Source of the DNA: Bacteroidota bacterium
GTDB lineage: Bacteria; Bacteroidota; Rhodothermia; Rhodothermales; Bin80
DNA length: 32,238 bases
Reading direction: 5' to 3'
NCBI GenBank assembly: GCA_028873925.1
Contig: JAPPNA010000032.1
Coordinates: 1-32,238, forward strand
Notes under the pieces: model-generated
Seen by the model: the letters and a program-made list of their open reading frames with translations, nothing else
What the model was told of the DNA's origin: nothing
The model's database searches: none
Translations under genes and position numbers: made by a program
Part shown: positions 15,817-22,945 of the stretch, piece by piece
Position numbering within the stretch: position 1 is the stretch's first letter
Layout of the letters: every line of letters begins with the position of its first letter

Positions 15817-17466
15817 TTAGCCCTGTACAAGATCGTACGCCTGCTCATCAAGCGTCTGATTGCCCCGCATAATCCGGAAGAACTGATCATCGTAATTCCG
15901 CGTTCGGATCACAATCGGCATGGGGATGGCGTGCCCTAGGATCAGTGCCTGTTGTTTGCCATCAATGGATGCCAGGATATTACGCAAGCCGGAGGCGGTG
16001 CTTTCTCCGGCCAACGTGGCTCCGATGTCCTTTTCGTCATTGAGCTGACAGACGAACTTAGTGCCGATCTGGCTAAGCACCTCCTCATCAATGGCACTCG
16101 GCCGCTGGTCTACAATCAGCAGCGACACGAAGAACTTCCGCATTTCGCGCGCGATCTTGCCGAACGGGGTCTCCCGGGCAATGCCGGGTGCCAGGAATTT
16201 GTGCGCCTCCTCAATGGTGATGATAAGCTGGCGGGGCTGTTGCGATTTGTCCCGCTTGCGGCGGTATTCAGTGGATTTCTGCTCGTAACGGGCCCGAATG
16301 CGGCGCGTAAAGACATTGGCCACCAGCAGATAGGCCGTCAGTTCGGTGTAGTTGCCGAATTCAAGCACAATGTGCCTACCGCTGTCAATGGTCTCCAGGA
16401 AATCCTCAAGTACATCGCGCTCGGACTCGGTGCGCGGAGTGGTCTTGAAGAACCTATACTCTTTCAGCCGCGAAAGCCTCCGGTGCAGGGCCTTGAGTGA
16501 CTGCTCATGGGCACCGATAGACTCAGCCAGTTCTCCCATCTCGTCTGCGCGTGCCTTTAGCAGTTCGGTGAGCCAACCGGTCCCGTATCGGCGTTTAAGC
16601 GCGTAGCAGGAATCCACCGCCGTGGAAGTCAGATTGAATGTGCTGGTGAGGGGCAGAATGTCGTTCGGCTCAATCTGATCGGCGTACAGGTACACCGTGC
16701 CATCCGGCCGGTGCCCGGACTGCCGTGCGTGTTCGGGATCCAATGAATAAATGGATACCCGGCTGTCAAAAAGCTCCTTGAGACCTTTCAGGAAGCCGGT
16801 CTTACCTTCATGATGTACTGTTGAGGCGTACTCCGAATGCATGTCAAAGATTAAGTTAACCGCTGCGTCGTTGAATATGGTGCCGCACAGCAGCAGCCGA
16901 GTCAGAAAAGTCTTGCCGGTGCCGGTCTTGCCAAAGACGGCATTGGACCGCTCCACCAACTTCCTGAGATTGACACACAGCGGAATATCGTCCATGCCGC
17001 GCGGGCTGCCTATCTGAAAGTAGGTCTGCCCGTCCTCATGGGATTCGGCCCCGAAGACGCGCGCTACATCGTCACGGTCAGCCCGTGCGACCGGCGAGAA
17101 GTGTGATGGAATCGTCTTGACGCCGTGGGCCTCCTGGTCAGACAGCTCAGGATGGTCCCGGTTGTCCATCATGAGCATGGGGCGGACATCCACGGTAGTA
17201 TAGGCACCCATACCCCGAACTACCTGCCGAAGTAAATGCTCCTCAGCCGCCGGCGGATACAGTCGAATGCTCTCGTTGGTGGCATCAATAGTGACATCGG
17301 TGATGAGTGAGAAAAAATCGAAATGCGTACCCTGCACCACCACGAATGTGCCCGCGGTAATGTCTTCGGCATCTATATGCTCTGCGAGTTTCATGGCCAC
17401 CCCCTTGCTCAGGGAACCATGGGTTACCACACCAAGCTTATCCGGACGATCGTTGGGGTGCTGCAT
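15817..17466 (-). CDS. herA: HerA-type hexameric DNA translocase ATPase
   Basis: The 549-aa protein begins with a HAS-barrel-like domain (RPDKLGVVTHGSLSKGVAM, FVVVQG, to about residue 120). A RecA/FtsK-like ATPase core follows: Walker A GKTGTGKT (179-186), Walker B LIITIEEAH (414-422) and an arginine-finger-like DQRPS near 453-457. The family forms hexamers that pump DNA, with the nuclease NurA in archaeal repair or with varied nucleases in bacterial defense. No nurA, SIR2 or DUF4297 partner is adjacent. Instead, rlmN ends 9 bases upstream and the poly-HTH gene begins 46 bases downstream. The start at ATG 17466 gives the normal HAS-barrel N-terminus. The symbol marks the family, not a proven role. 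Confidence 0.88.
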   Translation of the reverse strand: MQHPNDRPDKLGVVTHGSLSKGVAMKLAEHIDAEDITAGTFVVVQGTHFDFFSLITDVTIDATNESIRLYPPAAEEHLLRQVVRGMGAYTTVDVRPMLMMDNRDHPELSDQEAHGVKTIPSHFSPVARADRDDVARVFGAESHEDGQTYFQIGSPRGMDDIPLCVNLRKLVERSNAVFGKTGTGKTFLTRLLLCGTIFNDAAVNLIFDMHSEYASTVHHEGKTGFLKGLKELFDSRVSIYSLDPEHARQSGHRPDGTVYLYADQIEPNDILPLTSTFNLTSTAVDSCYALKRRYGTGWLTELLKARADEMGELAESIGAHEQSLKALHRRLSRLKEYRFFKTTPRTESERDVLEDFLETIDSGRHIVLEFGNYTELTAYLLVANVFTRRIRARYEQKSTEYRRKRDKSQQPRQLIITIEEAHKFLAPGIARETPFGKIAREMRKFFVSLLIVDQRPSAIDEEVLSQIGTKFVCQLNDEKDIGATLAGESTASGLRNILASIDGKQQALILGHAIPMPIVIRTRNYDDQFFRIMRGNQTLDEQAYDLVQG

Positions 17467-17475
17467 GGGACAGAG

Positions 17476-18603
17476 TTAATCGGCTTGTGGCGCGGATGGC
17501 CGGACAGCCAGCTGCCCGCAGGCCGCATCAATTTCCGCGCCACGACTCCGCCGTACGGTCACGGTAACATCCAGCTCTATGAGTCGCTCAATAAAGGCGT
17601 TGAGCTGTTGGGGGCCGGTCCGGGTGAAGGGCACATCGGCGACCGCGTTGTACATGATCAGGTTTACTCTTGCGTTTACCCGCCGGCACAGGCGGGCCAG
17701 TTGGCGCGCATCCTCAGCAGTGTCATTAAACCCGTCAAACATACAGTACTCAAAAGTTATCCGCTGGCCCGTCGCCCGGCGGTAGTATTCCAGCGCTTCC
17801 ATCAGCGGCGCAAGCAGCGCGTGTTGACTGTGACTGACTGGCATGATGCTGGCCCGCTTGCTATCGGTCGGTGCATGAAGGGAAAAGGCAAGCCTTACCT
17901 GAGGAGTCACATGGGCCAGATCCCGGATGCGACGCGCAATGCCGACCGTGGACACTGTGATTCGTCTCCGGGACAGCCCCAGGCCATCCGGCCGGGTCAG
18001 GATCTGTAGACTCTTCGTGACCGGCTCAAAATTCAGCAGAGGCTCGCCCATGCCCATATATACCACATTGGTGATGCCGCGGCCATACTTTTTCACGGCC
18101 AGTGTATTCATCAGCAGTACCTGGTCGGCAATCTGGCCGCAGGAGAGGTTTTCCTGGAAGCCCATCCGGCCGGTAGCACAAAAGGTGCAACCCATGGCAC
18201 ATCCGACCTGGCTGGAAACGCAGACCGTCAGACGCTTTACACGACCCTGCTCGTCAAAGTCGGGGATCAGGACCGTTTCAACACTGCGTCCGGAGGGCAG
18301 CCGCAGCAATGCCTTTACCGTTGCGTCTGCGGCTGTCTGCATCTGATTCACCGCGAATGTCCCAATGGTGGCCTTGGATGTGAGCGTTTTCCGCAATGGG
18401 AGCGGCAGGTTGGTCATGGCATCAAATGAAGAGATCCCGCTGCGCCCGTACAACCACCGGAATATCTGATCTGCGCGCCAGCGCGGCTGACCCAGGCGGG
18501 TGATCCAGTCCTCCAACCCGTCCGGCCCCAACGACTTTATGTCCAGCAGAGATCGGTCCGCCGCTAAATGATCCGGCTCCATTTTGAAATTGACCGCAGA
18601 CAT
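17476..18603 (-). CDS. rlmN: Dual-specificity RNA methyltransferase RlmN
   Basis: This 375-aa radical SAM enzyme adds the C2 methyl group to A2503 of 23S rRNA and A37 of some tRNAs. The [4Fe-4S]-binding motif is Cys135-x3-Cys139-x2-Cys142 (GCAMGCTFCATG). Cys128 and Cys362 (AACGQL) stand where the two mechanistic cysteines are in the E. coli enzyme. YMGMGEPLLN, RRITVSTVG and LAFSLHAP are further signatures. The N-terminal tRNA/rRNA-binding helices (RWRADQIFRWLY) are present. It heads the minus-strand run rlmN-herA-poly-HTH and is divergent from the small secreted protein gene at 18643. Confidence 0.97.
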   Translation of the reverse strand: MSAVNFKMEPDHLAADRSLLDIKSLGPDGLEDWITRLGQPRWRADQIFRWLYGRSGISSFDAMTNLPLPLRKTLTSKATIGTFAVNQMQTAADATVKALLRLPSGRSVETVLIPDFDEQGRVKRLTVCVSSQVGCAMGCTFCATGRMGFQENLSCGQIADQVLLMNTLAVKKYGRGITNVVYMGMGEPLLNFEPVTKSLQILTRPDGLGLSRRRITVSTVGIARRIRDLAHVTPQVRLAFSLHAPTDSKRASIMPVSHSQHALLAPLMEALEYYRRATGQRITFEYCMFDGFNDTAEDARQLARLCRRVNARVNLIMYNAVADVPFTRTGPQQLNAFIERLIELDVTVTVRRSRGAEIDAACGQLAVRPSAPQAD

Positions 18604-18642
18604 CCTACCTTATGGGAGAACCTGACAAGATTATAGGGTATT

Positions 18643-19059
18643 ATGAAAAAACCACTTCTGTTCTTGTGCCTCATGGCACTCTTTACAGCTCCTGCGGCCA
18701 TGTCACAGCTGCCATCCAATATTCTGGAGGGATCATGGCGTATGGTGTCGCAGCGGTCTGTGTGGCCGGACACGGTCATTGTGACCACGAACCCGCCGCC
18801 ATCGATCAAGATTCTCAATTCCACCCATTTCTCGTGGGGCTACCAGTCTCAGGATGGCTCGGAAGTACTGGCCGGCGGTGGCCGTTACTCGCTCACAGGC
18901 GACACGCTCTATATTGAGTATCTGGAGTATCATTCAAGCGAGGTGCTGGTAGGCGTGGAATTACTGTTCTCGGCGCGTCTGGTGGGCGATCTCTGGTATC
19001 ATGTCGGCGAGTTTCCCAGTGGATTCCGTCTGGAGGAAGTCTGGCGGCGGATTGAGTGA
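18643..19059 (+). CDS. Small secreted lipocalin-like protein
   Basis: The 138-aa protein has a clear signal peptide (KK start, LLFLCLMALFTAPAAMS, cleavage likely near residue 21). A beta-rich body begins ILEGSWRMVS and contains YSLTGDTLYIEY and LWYHVGEFPSGFRLEEVWRR. The G-x-W start and alternating strands resemble the lipocalin-like/DUF4488 group of periplasmic proteins in Bacteroidota. The ligand is unknown. Its stop abuts the stop of ctaB on the opposite strand with no base between. The fold is inferred from the pattern and was not tested by alignment. Confidence 0.75.
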   Translation: MKKPLLFLCLMALFTAPAAMSQLPSNILEGSWRMVSQRSVWPDTVIVTTNPPPSIKILNSTHFSWGYQSQDGSEVLAGGGRYSLTGDTLYIEYLEYHSSEVLVGVELLFSARLVGDLWYHVGEFPSGFRLEEVWRRIE

Positions 19060-19983
19060 TCACAGAATCCAACGGTCCAGGGCCATCCCCAGGACCAGCA
19101 CCGGTATATACAGGACGCTGGCGCGCACGACGCGCCGCGCCGCTTTGGCGGTCTGCTGTGAACAGAACGCCATGACCGGGGCCAGAAACCATCCACCGGT
19201 CAGCACGGCAGCCCCCAGATAGATCCAACCTGTCGCACCGATCAGCGTGGGAAGGACGCTCACGGCGACCAGCAGCAGGGTATAGACCAGTGTGCGCCGC
19301 GTGGTGGACTGCGGCTTTGGCCTGACTACCGGCAGCATACGGTAACCCGCACGCGCATAGTCTTTGCGGTAAATCCAGGCTAAGGCCAGAAAGTGCGGCA
19401 TCTGCCACAGCGCCAGAATGGCGAACAGGGCCCAGCCGGCCGCACCGAACGTCCCGGCCCCGGCGGTGAAGCCTCCAAGTGCTGGCAGCGCACCCGGAAT
19501 CGTTCCGACCAGGGTGTTGAGAGAGCTGAGTCGCTTCAGGGGCGTATAGGCACCCAGGTAGAGGCCTACGGTCGCCACAGCCAGCAGACAGGTAAGCAGG
19601 TTCACGGTCCAAAGCGTCGTCACTCCTCCGGTAACCAGCAGCCCTCCCACCATCAGTACGGCCGCCGGAGAGCGTCGCCCGGAGGGCAGCGGACGCTGCG
19701 CGGTCCGGCGCATTACGGAATCATGGTGGCGCTCAAGATAGTGATTGAACATGCCGCTGCCCGCACTGCATAGCGCAGTTCCAACCAGCGTTGACAGGAG
19801 CAGGGCGTAGTCCACCCGCTCAGGGGATCCCAGAATAAAGCCGCCCAGCGCGGCAACGACGACCAGAAGGGTGATTTCCGGTTTAGCAAGCTCCCAGTAG
19901 TCGGACCACAGGGACCGTACGCGGCCTGACAGCTTGGGAACCGGCAGTTGTGCCTGAATCTGCGTCATTCGGCTACGGGCCAC
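19060..19983 (-). CDS. ctaB: Protoheme IX farnesyltransferase (heme O synthase)
   Basis: The 307-aa integral membrane UbiA-family prenyltransferase attaches farnesyl to heme B to make heme O. The first Asp-rich motif region reads NHYLERHHDSVMRRTAQRPLPSGR (about residues 79-102), with the Asp and Arg residues typical of COX10/CtaB. VGTIPGALPALGGF and the second loop with YRKDYARAGYRMLPVV follow. About nine hydrophobic helices can be counted. It overlaps the ctaA stop by 19 bases on the same strand and supplies heme O to CtaA. No cytochrome oxidase subunit gene is in the window. Confidence 0.96.
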   Translation of the reverse strand: MARSRMTQIQAQLPVPKLSGRVRSLWSDYWELAKPEITLLVVVAALGGFILGSPERVDYALLLSTLVGTALCSAGSGMFNHYLERHHDSVMRRTAQRPLPSGRRSPAAVLMVGGLLVTGGVTTLWTVNLLTCLLAVATVGLYLGAYTPLKRLSSLNTLVGTIPGALPALGGFTAGAGTFGAAGWALFAILALWQMPHFLALAWIYRKDYARAGYRMLPVVRPKPQSTTRRTLVYTLLLVAVSVLPTLIGATGWIYLGAAVLTGGWFLAPVMAFCSQQTAKAARRVVRASVLYIPVLVLGMALDRWIL

Positions 19984-20936
19984 GGGAGCCCGACATCATT
20001 GCGAAGGCTACAGACCATCACGCAGACGACCGAAGCCATCAGTACGGCTCCCACCGCAAGGTGAGCTGAGGACAGCACTATCTGCGCCAAGCTGCGGGCA
20101 ACCTGGGTGGCATCATAAAGAATAATTGTCAGGGCGAAGATGCCCAGCAGCATCTGCGCAATCAGGCAGGCAATCATCACCCATGCTCCGCGGCTGAGCA
20201 GTTTGTTTGACGCATAGCGGTTTCGGATCCGAGCTGCGGTCATCAGAATAAGGCTGAGTGCTACCACGCTACCGGTGACATGGATCAGAACAAAAGTCAG
20301 GTCAACCCCTGCCCCCCGGTGTCTCAGCAGTGCACCCAAGAAAATCTGTACAAATACGGCGATGGCGGTCAGGACCGCCAGCGTGCGCAATTGATGGTCA
20401 ATTTGCGCGGATGTGATCGCTGTTCCGGGCGGATAGCGTCTGAGCCACAGCCCGGATATCGGCAGTATGGCCAAGGTGGTCGTTGAGAATACAAGCTGCG
20501 CCCCCATGGCATGTACGATGGCCAGATCCAGGGATTCCCAGAGGACCCGAAGGCCTCCTAGGATGCCTTGGGCCACTACCAGGCCCAACGCGGCCGCAGT
20601 AAGGATTCGCATCCATTTGCGGGGATCCGCAATCCAGGTCCACGCCATCAGCCCGACCACCCATAAACCTACAAGCGCGCCGAGCAGTCTGTGGCCGTGT
20701 TCGGCGAGTATATCCGGTACCTCCCACCAGCGCACATCGGCGTTGGCCGGATCTGAATAGCCCGTGGCGAACGGATCCAAAGAGCCGAAGGAACTCGGCC
20801 AGTCCGGCACAGCCAGTCCGGCCTCAATGGTGGTTACTACACCGCCCCAGCCAACCAGTACCAGTGTGAGCCCAAGCCCGATGCCGGAATACCAGAATCG
20901 TGCTCTGGGCGCAAAGGCGTTTGGCGAAGCTGGCAT
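19965..20936 (-). CDS. ctaA: Heme A synthase (CtaA/COX15)
   Basis: This polytopic membrane protein of about 323 aa oxidises the C8 methyl of heme O to the formyl group of heme A. The four heme-binding His positions are visible in LAEHGHRLLGALVGL, AIVHAMGAQLVFS, FVLIHVTGSVVAL and LSSAHLAVGAVL, and GGVVTTIEAGLAVPDWP is the family's first-loop signature. About eight transmembrane helices are present. An upstream TTG (20963) would add nine residues. ATG 20936 (MPASPNAF) is preferred. It overlaps ctaB by 19 bases, giving a coupled ctaA-ctaB pair, and is divergent from the phosphohexomutase gene. Confidence 0.95.
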   Translation of the reverse strand: MPASPNAFAPRARFWYSGIGLGLTLVLVGWGGVVTTIEAGLAVPDWPSSFGSLDPFATGYSDPANADVRWWEVPDILAEHGHRLLGALVGLWVVGLMAWTWIADPRKWMRILTAAALGLVVAQGILGGLRVLWESLDLAIVHAMGAQLVFSTTTLAILPISGLWLRRYPPGTAITSAQIDHQLRTLAVLTAIAVFVQIFLGALLRHRGAGVDLTFVLIHVTGSVVALSLILMTAARIRNRYASNKLLSRGAWVMIACLIAQMLLGIFALTIILYDATQVARSLAQIVLSSAHLAVGAVLMASVVCVMVCSLRNDVGLPWPVAE

Positions 20937-21013
20937 AAGGCGCGCGAGGGTAGCACATAGCAACCCGCAGCGGGCCTAATCTGTTCCATCATCAGGTTTG
21001 GTGAGGAGGCTGC

Positions 21014-22381
21014 ATGCATACGCTGATAGAATCCGTGTCGGGGATTCGGGGGATTTTCGGTGCAGGGCTTGATGCCGGAGTACTGGTCCGGTATGCGCTT
21101 GCGTTCGGCACCTGGTGTCGCCGGCGTACAGGCGAGGCCAACTGCACGGTGGTAGTAGGTCGTGATGCGCGGGTTTCCGGGGAAATCTGTGCTCAGATAG
21201 TAACAGCAACTCTGCGCAGTGTGGGGATCAACGTTGTGGATGCAGGCCTGGCCTGCACCCCGACGGTCGCTATGGGTGTGTTGATGGAACGGGCTCAGGG
21301 CGGCATTATCCTGAGTGCCTCCCACAATCCTGAGCAGTGGAATGCCCTTAAGCTGCTCAATTCAAGGAGTGAATTCCTTGCGCCTGATGAAGTGCTGGAA
21401 CTTCAGCGATTGGCCCGCAATATGGAGCCTCCGTCACACGCGGACATCCCTATCGGCTCTCTTCGGGTCCGTAACTTTACCGATCCTCACATAGAGGCCA
21501 TCTGCAGGCTGGATTTTGTTGACATCAAGGCAATAGCCGAGCGCGACTTTTCCGTGGCGGTGGATGGCATCAATTCGGTGGGTGCCATTGCGTTGCCGCG
21601 CCTGCTCAAGCGTTTGGGTGTGCGGAGCGTGCATGTGATCAACGGCGATGTCAGCGGGCGGTTCGCGCATCCGGCCGAGCCGCTGCCGGAACACCTGGAA
21701 GGCACAATGGCGTTTGTGCGCCAGGTGGAGGCGGACCTGGGTCTGGTGGTTGATCCAGATGCCGACCGGCTGGCCTTAATCGATGATAACGGCTGTTATG
21801 TCAGTGAAGAGCTCACCCAGGTCATTGCGGCTGATTTCTTGTGGCAACGGCGCACGGGCCCGTTTGTGACCAATCTGTCGTCCTCCAGAGCGATTGACGA
21901 CCTGGCGGCCCGCTATGGCGAGAAGGTTCACCGTTCGGCTGTAGGCGAAATCAATGTCGTCAAGGCCATGCAGGCGCATGAGGCGGTACTGGGTGGTGAG
22001 GGCAACGGGGGCGTGATTCTGCCCGACCTGCATTACGGGCGTGACGCTCTGGTAGGGGCTGCCATAGTGCTGCAGCAGCTGGCGGACCGAGGGGAGCCGC
22101 TTTCGCAGTATCGGCAGTCGCTGCCTGCTTATGTGATTTCCAAGAACAAGTTAACGGTTGACACTCCCGATGAGGTATTGAGTGCCTTTGCCGATCGCCA
22201 TGCGGCCAGGAATATCTCCACCGTAGATGGTGTTAAGGTAAATTTTGACGTGGGCTGGGTCCACATACGCAAGTCCAATACGGAGCCGATTATCCGCATC
22301 TACGCGGAGGCACGCACGCGCGCGTCTGCCGACGATCTGGCCCGCTGGGCCATCGTGGATATCCGCCAGGAGAACCCATAG
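21014..22381 (+). CDS. glmM: Phosphoglucosamine mutase-like phosphohexomutase
   Basis: This 455-aa alpha-D-phosphohexomutase has four domains in order. The catalytic phosphoserine loop is ILSASHNPEQWNALK (Ser103), the Mg-binding loop DPDADR is at 247-252, the sugar-binding loop GEGNGG at 328-333 and the phosphate-binding loop KSNTEPIIRIYAEA near the end. GEGNGG, rather than GEMSGH or GEQSGH, is the version seen in archaeal-type GlmM and related bacterial enzymes. The likely reaction is glucosamine-6-phosphate to glucosamine-1-phosphate for cell wall precursors, but phosphomannomutase activity cannot be excluded. A good ribosome binding site, GAGGAGG, stands 4 bases before the ATG. Confidence 0.85.
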   Translation: MHTLIESVSGIRGIFGAGLDAGVLVRYALAFGTWCRRRTGEANCTVVVGRDARVSGEICAQIVTATLRSVGINVVDAGLACTPTVAMGVLMERAQGGIILSASHNPEQWNALKLLNSRSEFLAPDEVLELQRLARNMEPPSHADIPIGSLRVRNFTDPHIEAICRLDFVDIKAIAERDFSVAVDGINSVGAIALPRLLKRLGVRSVHVINGDVSGRFAHPAEPLPEHLEGTMAFVRQVEADLGLVVDPDADRLALIDDNGCYVSEELTQVIAADFLWQRRTGPFVTNLSSSRAIDDLAARYGEKVHRSAVGEINVVKAMQAHEAVLGGEGNGGVILPDLHYGRDALVGAAIVLQQLADRGEPLSQYRQSLPAYVISKNKLTVDTPDEVLSAFADRHAARNISTVDGVKVNFDVGWVHIRKSNTEPIIRIYAEARTRASADDLARWAIVDIRQENP

Positions 22382-22945
22382 CCTGCCTGCTCATCGGGAG
22401 CTTGCGGTACTATGAAGGCGGAAGACGGCGACTGGCAATTGTACCTCAGGCGGTATCGCTCTAAGGGGCAACGAGCGGGGTGAGCTCAGGTGTGTGGCCG
22501 ACGCAGACGCGCGTGCCGGGGTTGTTAATTCTTGCCGTTTGGGGAGTGTTGCGATTCACAGTTCGGAAGTCGACCCAATTGAGCGCACTGTCCCACGATG
22601 CCACGCTCGGTGCAACCTGAACTGCGCGGGCGCTTGCCCGATTCAAAGGGCCATAATCGGGGTTCAGGAATTGCCGGGTCCGGTGCGTGAATCTCCACCA
22701 ATCGTATGCGGCATGCCGCAGTCGCTCGACCCGGCAATTCGCACAAGGGTCGCGCGCTCAACGCTGTGCGCCCAACCTGTGGGGCGCATCCCCAGGGACC
22801 CGTGCAGGTGGCCTGCTCCTGGCCGAGTGCCGGGCATTTCGCGCCGGACCTCAGGCAGATGGAAAGGTTGACATACTTCGGATCCTGGGTCCATGGGCCC
22901 GATCGTAGCCTGGCACCAACCGCGCATTGCACTGCACCGAGCGGG
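22382..22945. other. Structured 560-base gap with possible gene remnants
   Basis: The stretch lies between the convergent glmM and TonB-receptor stops. It holds a hairpin CGGGC-GCTT-GCCCG (22627-22640), a 13-bp inverted repeat and a 14-bp palindrome (listed separately). Minus-strand frames around 22461-22927 carry protein-like fragments (for example TPQTARINNPGTRVCVGHTPEL) in more than one frame, as in a decayed gene. No family was recognised. Confidence 0.4.
22668..22740. repeat. 13-bp perfect inverted repeat enclosing a 14-bp palindrome
   Basis: GAATTGCCGGGTC at 22668-22680 is matched by its exact reverse complement at 22728-22740. The 47 bases between contain the perfect palindrome TGCGGCATGCCGCA at 22707-22720. 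The whole unit can fold as a long stem with an internal hairpin. No T-run follows on either strand, so it is not a standard intrinsic terminator. It could be a REP/MITE-like element or a protein-binding site. Confidence 0.9.

Noticed and set aside
14124-15890. Annotation as an IS630 transposase
   Set aside because: No DDE domain, no terminal inverted repeats seen, and the HTH unit is repeated six times. The first 40 codons overlap HerA and lack a good start.
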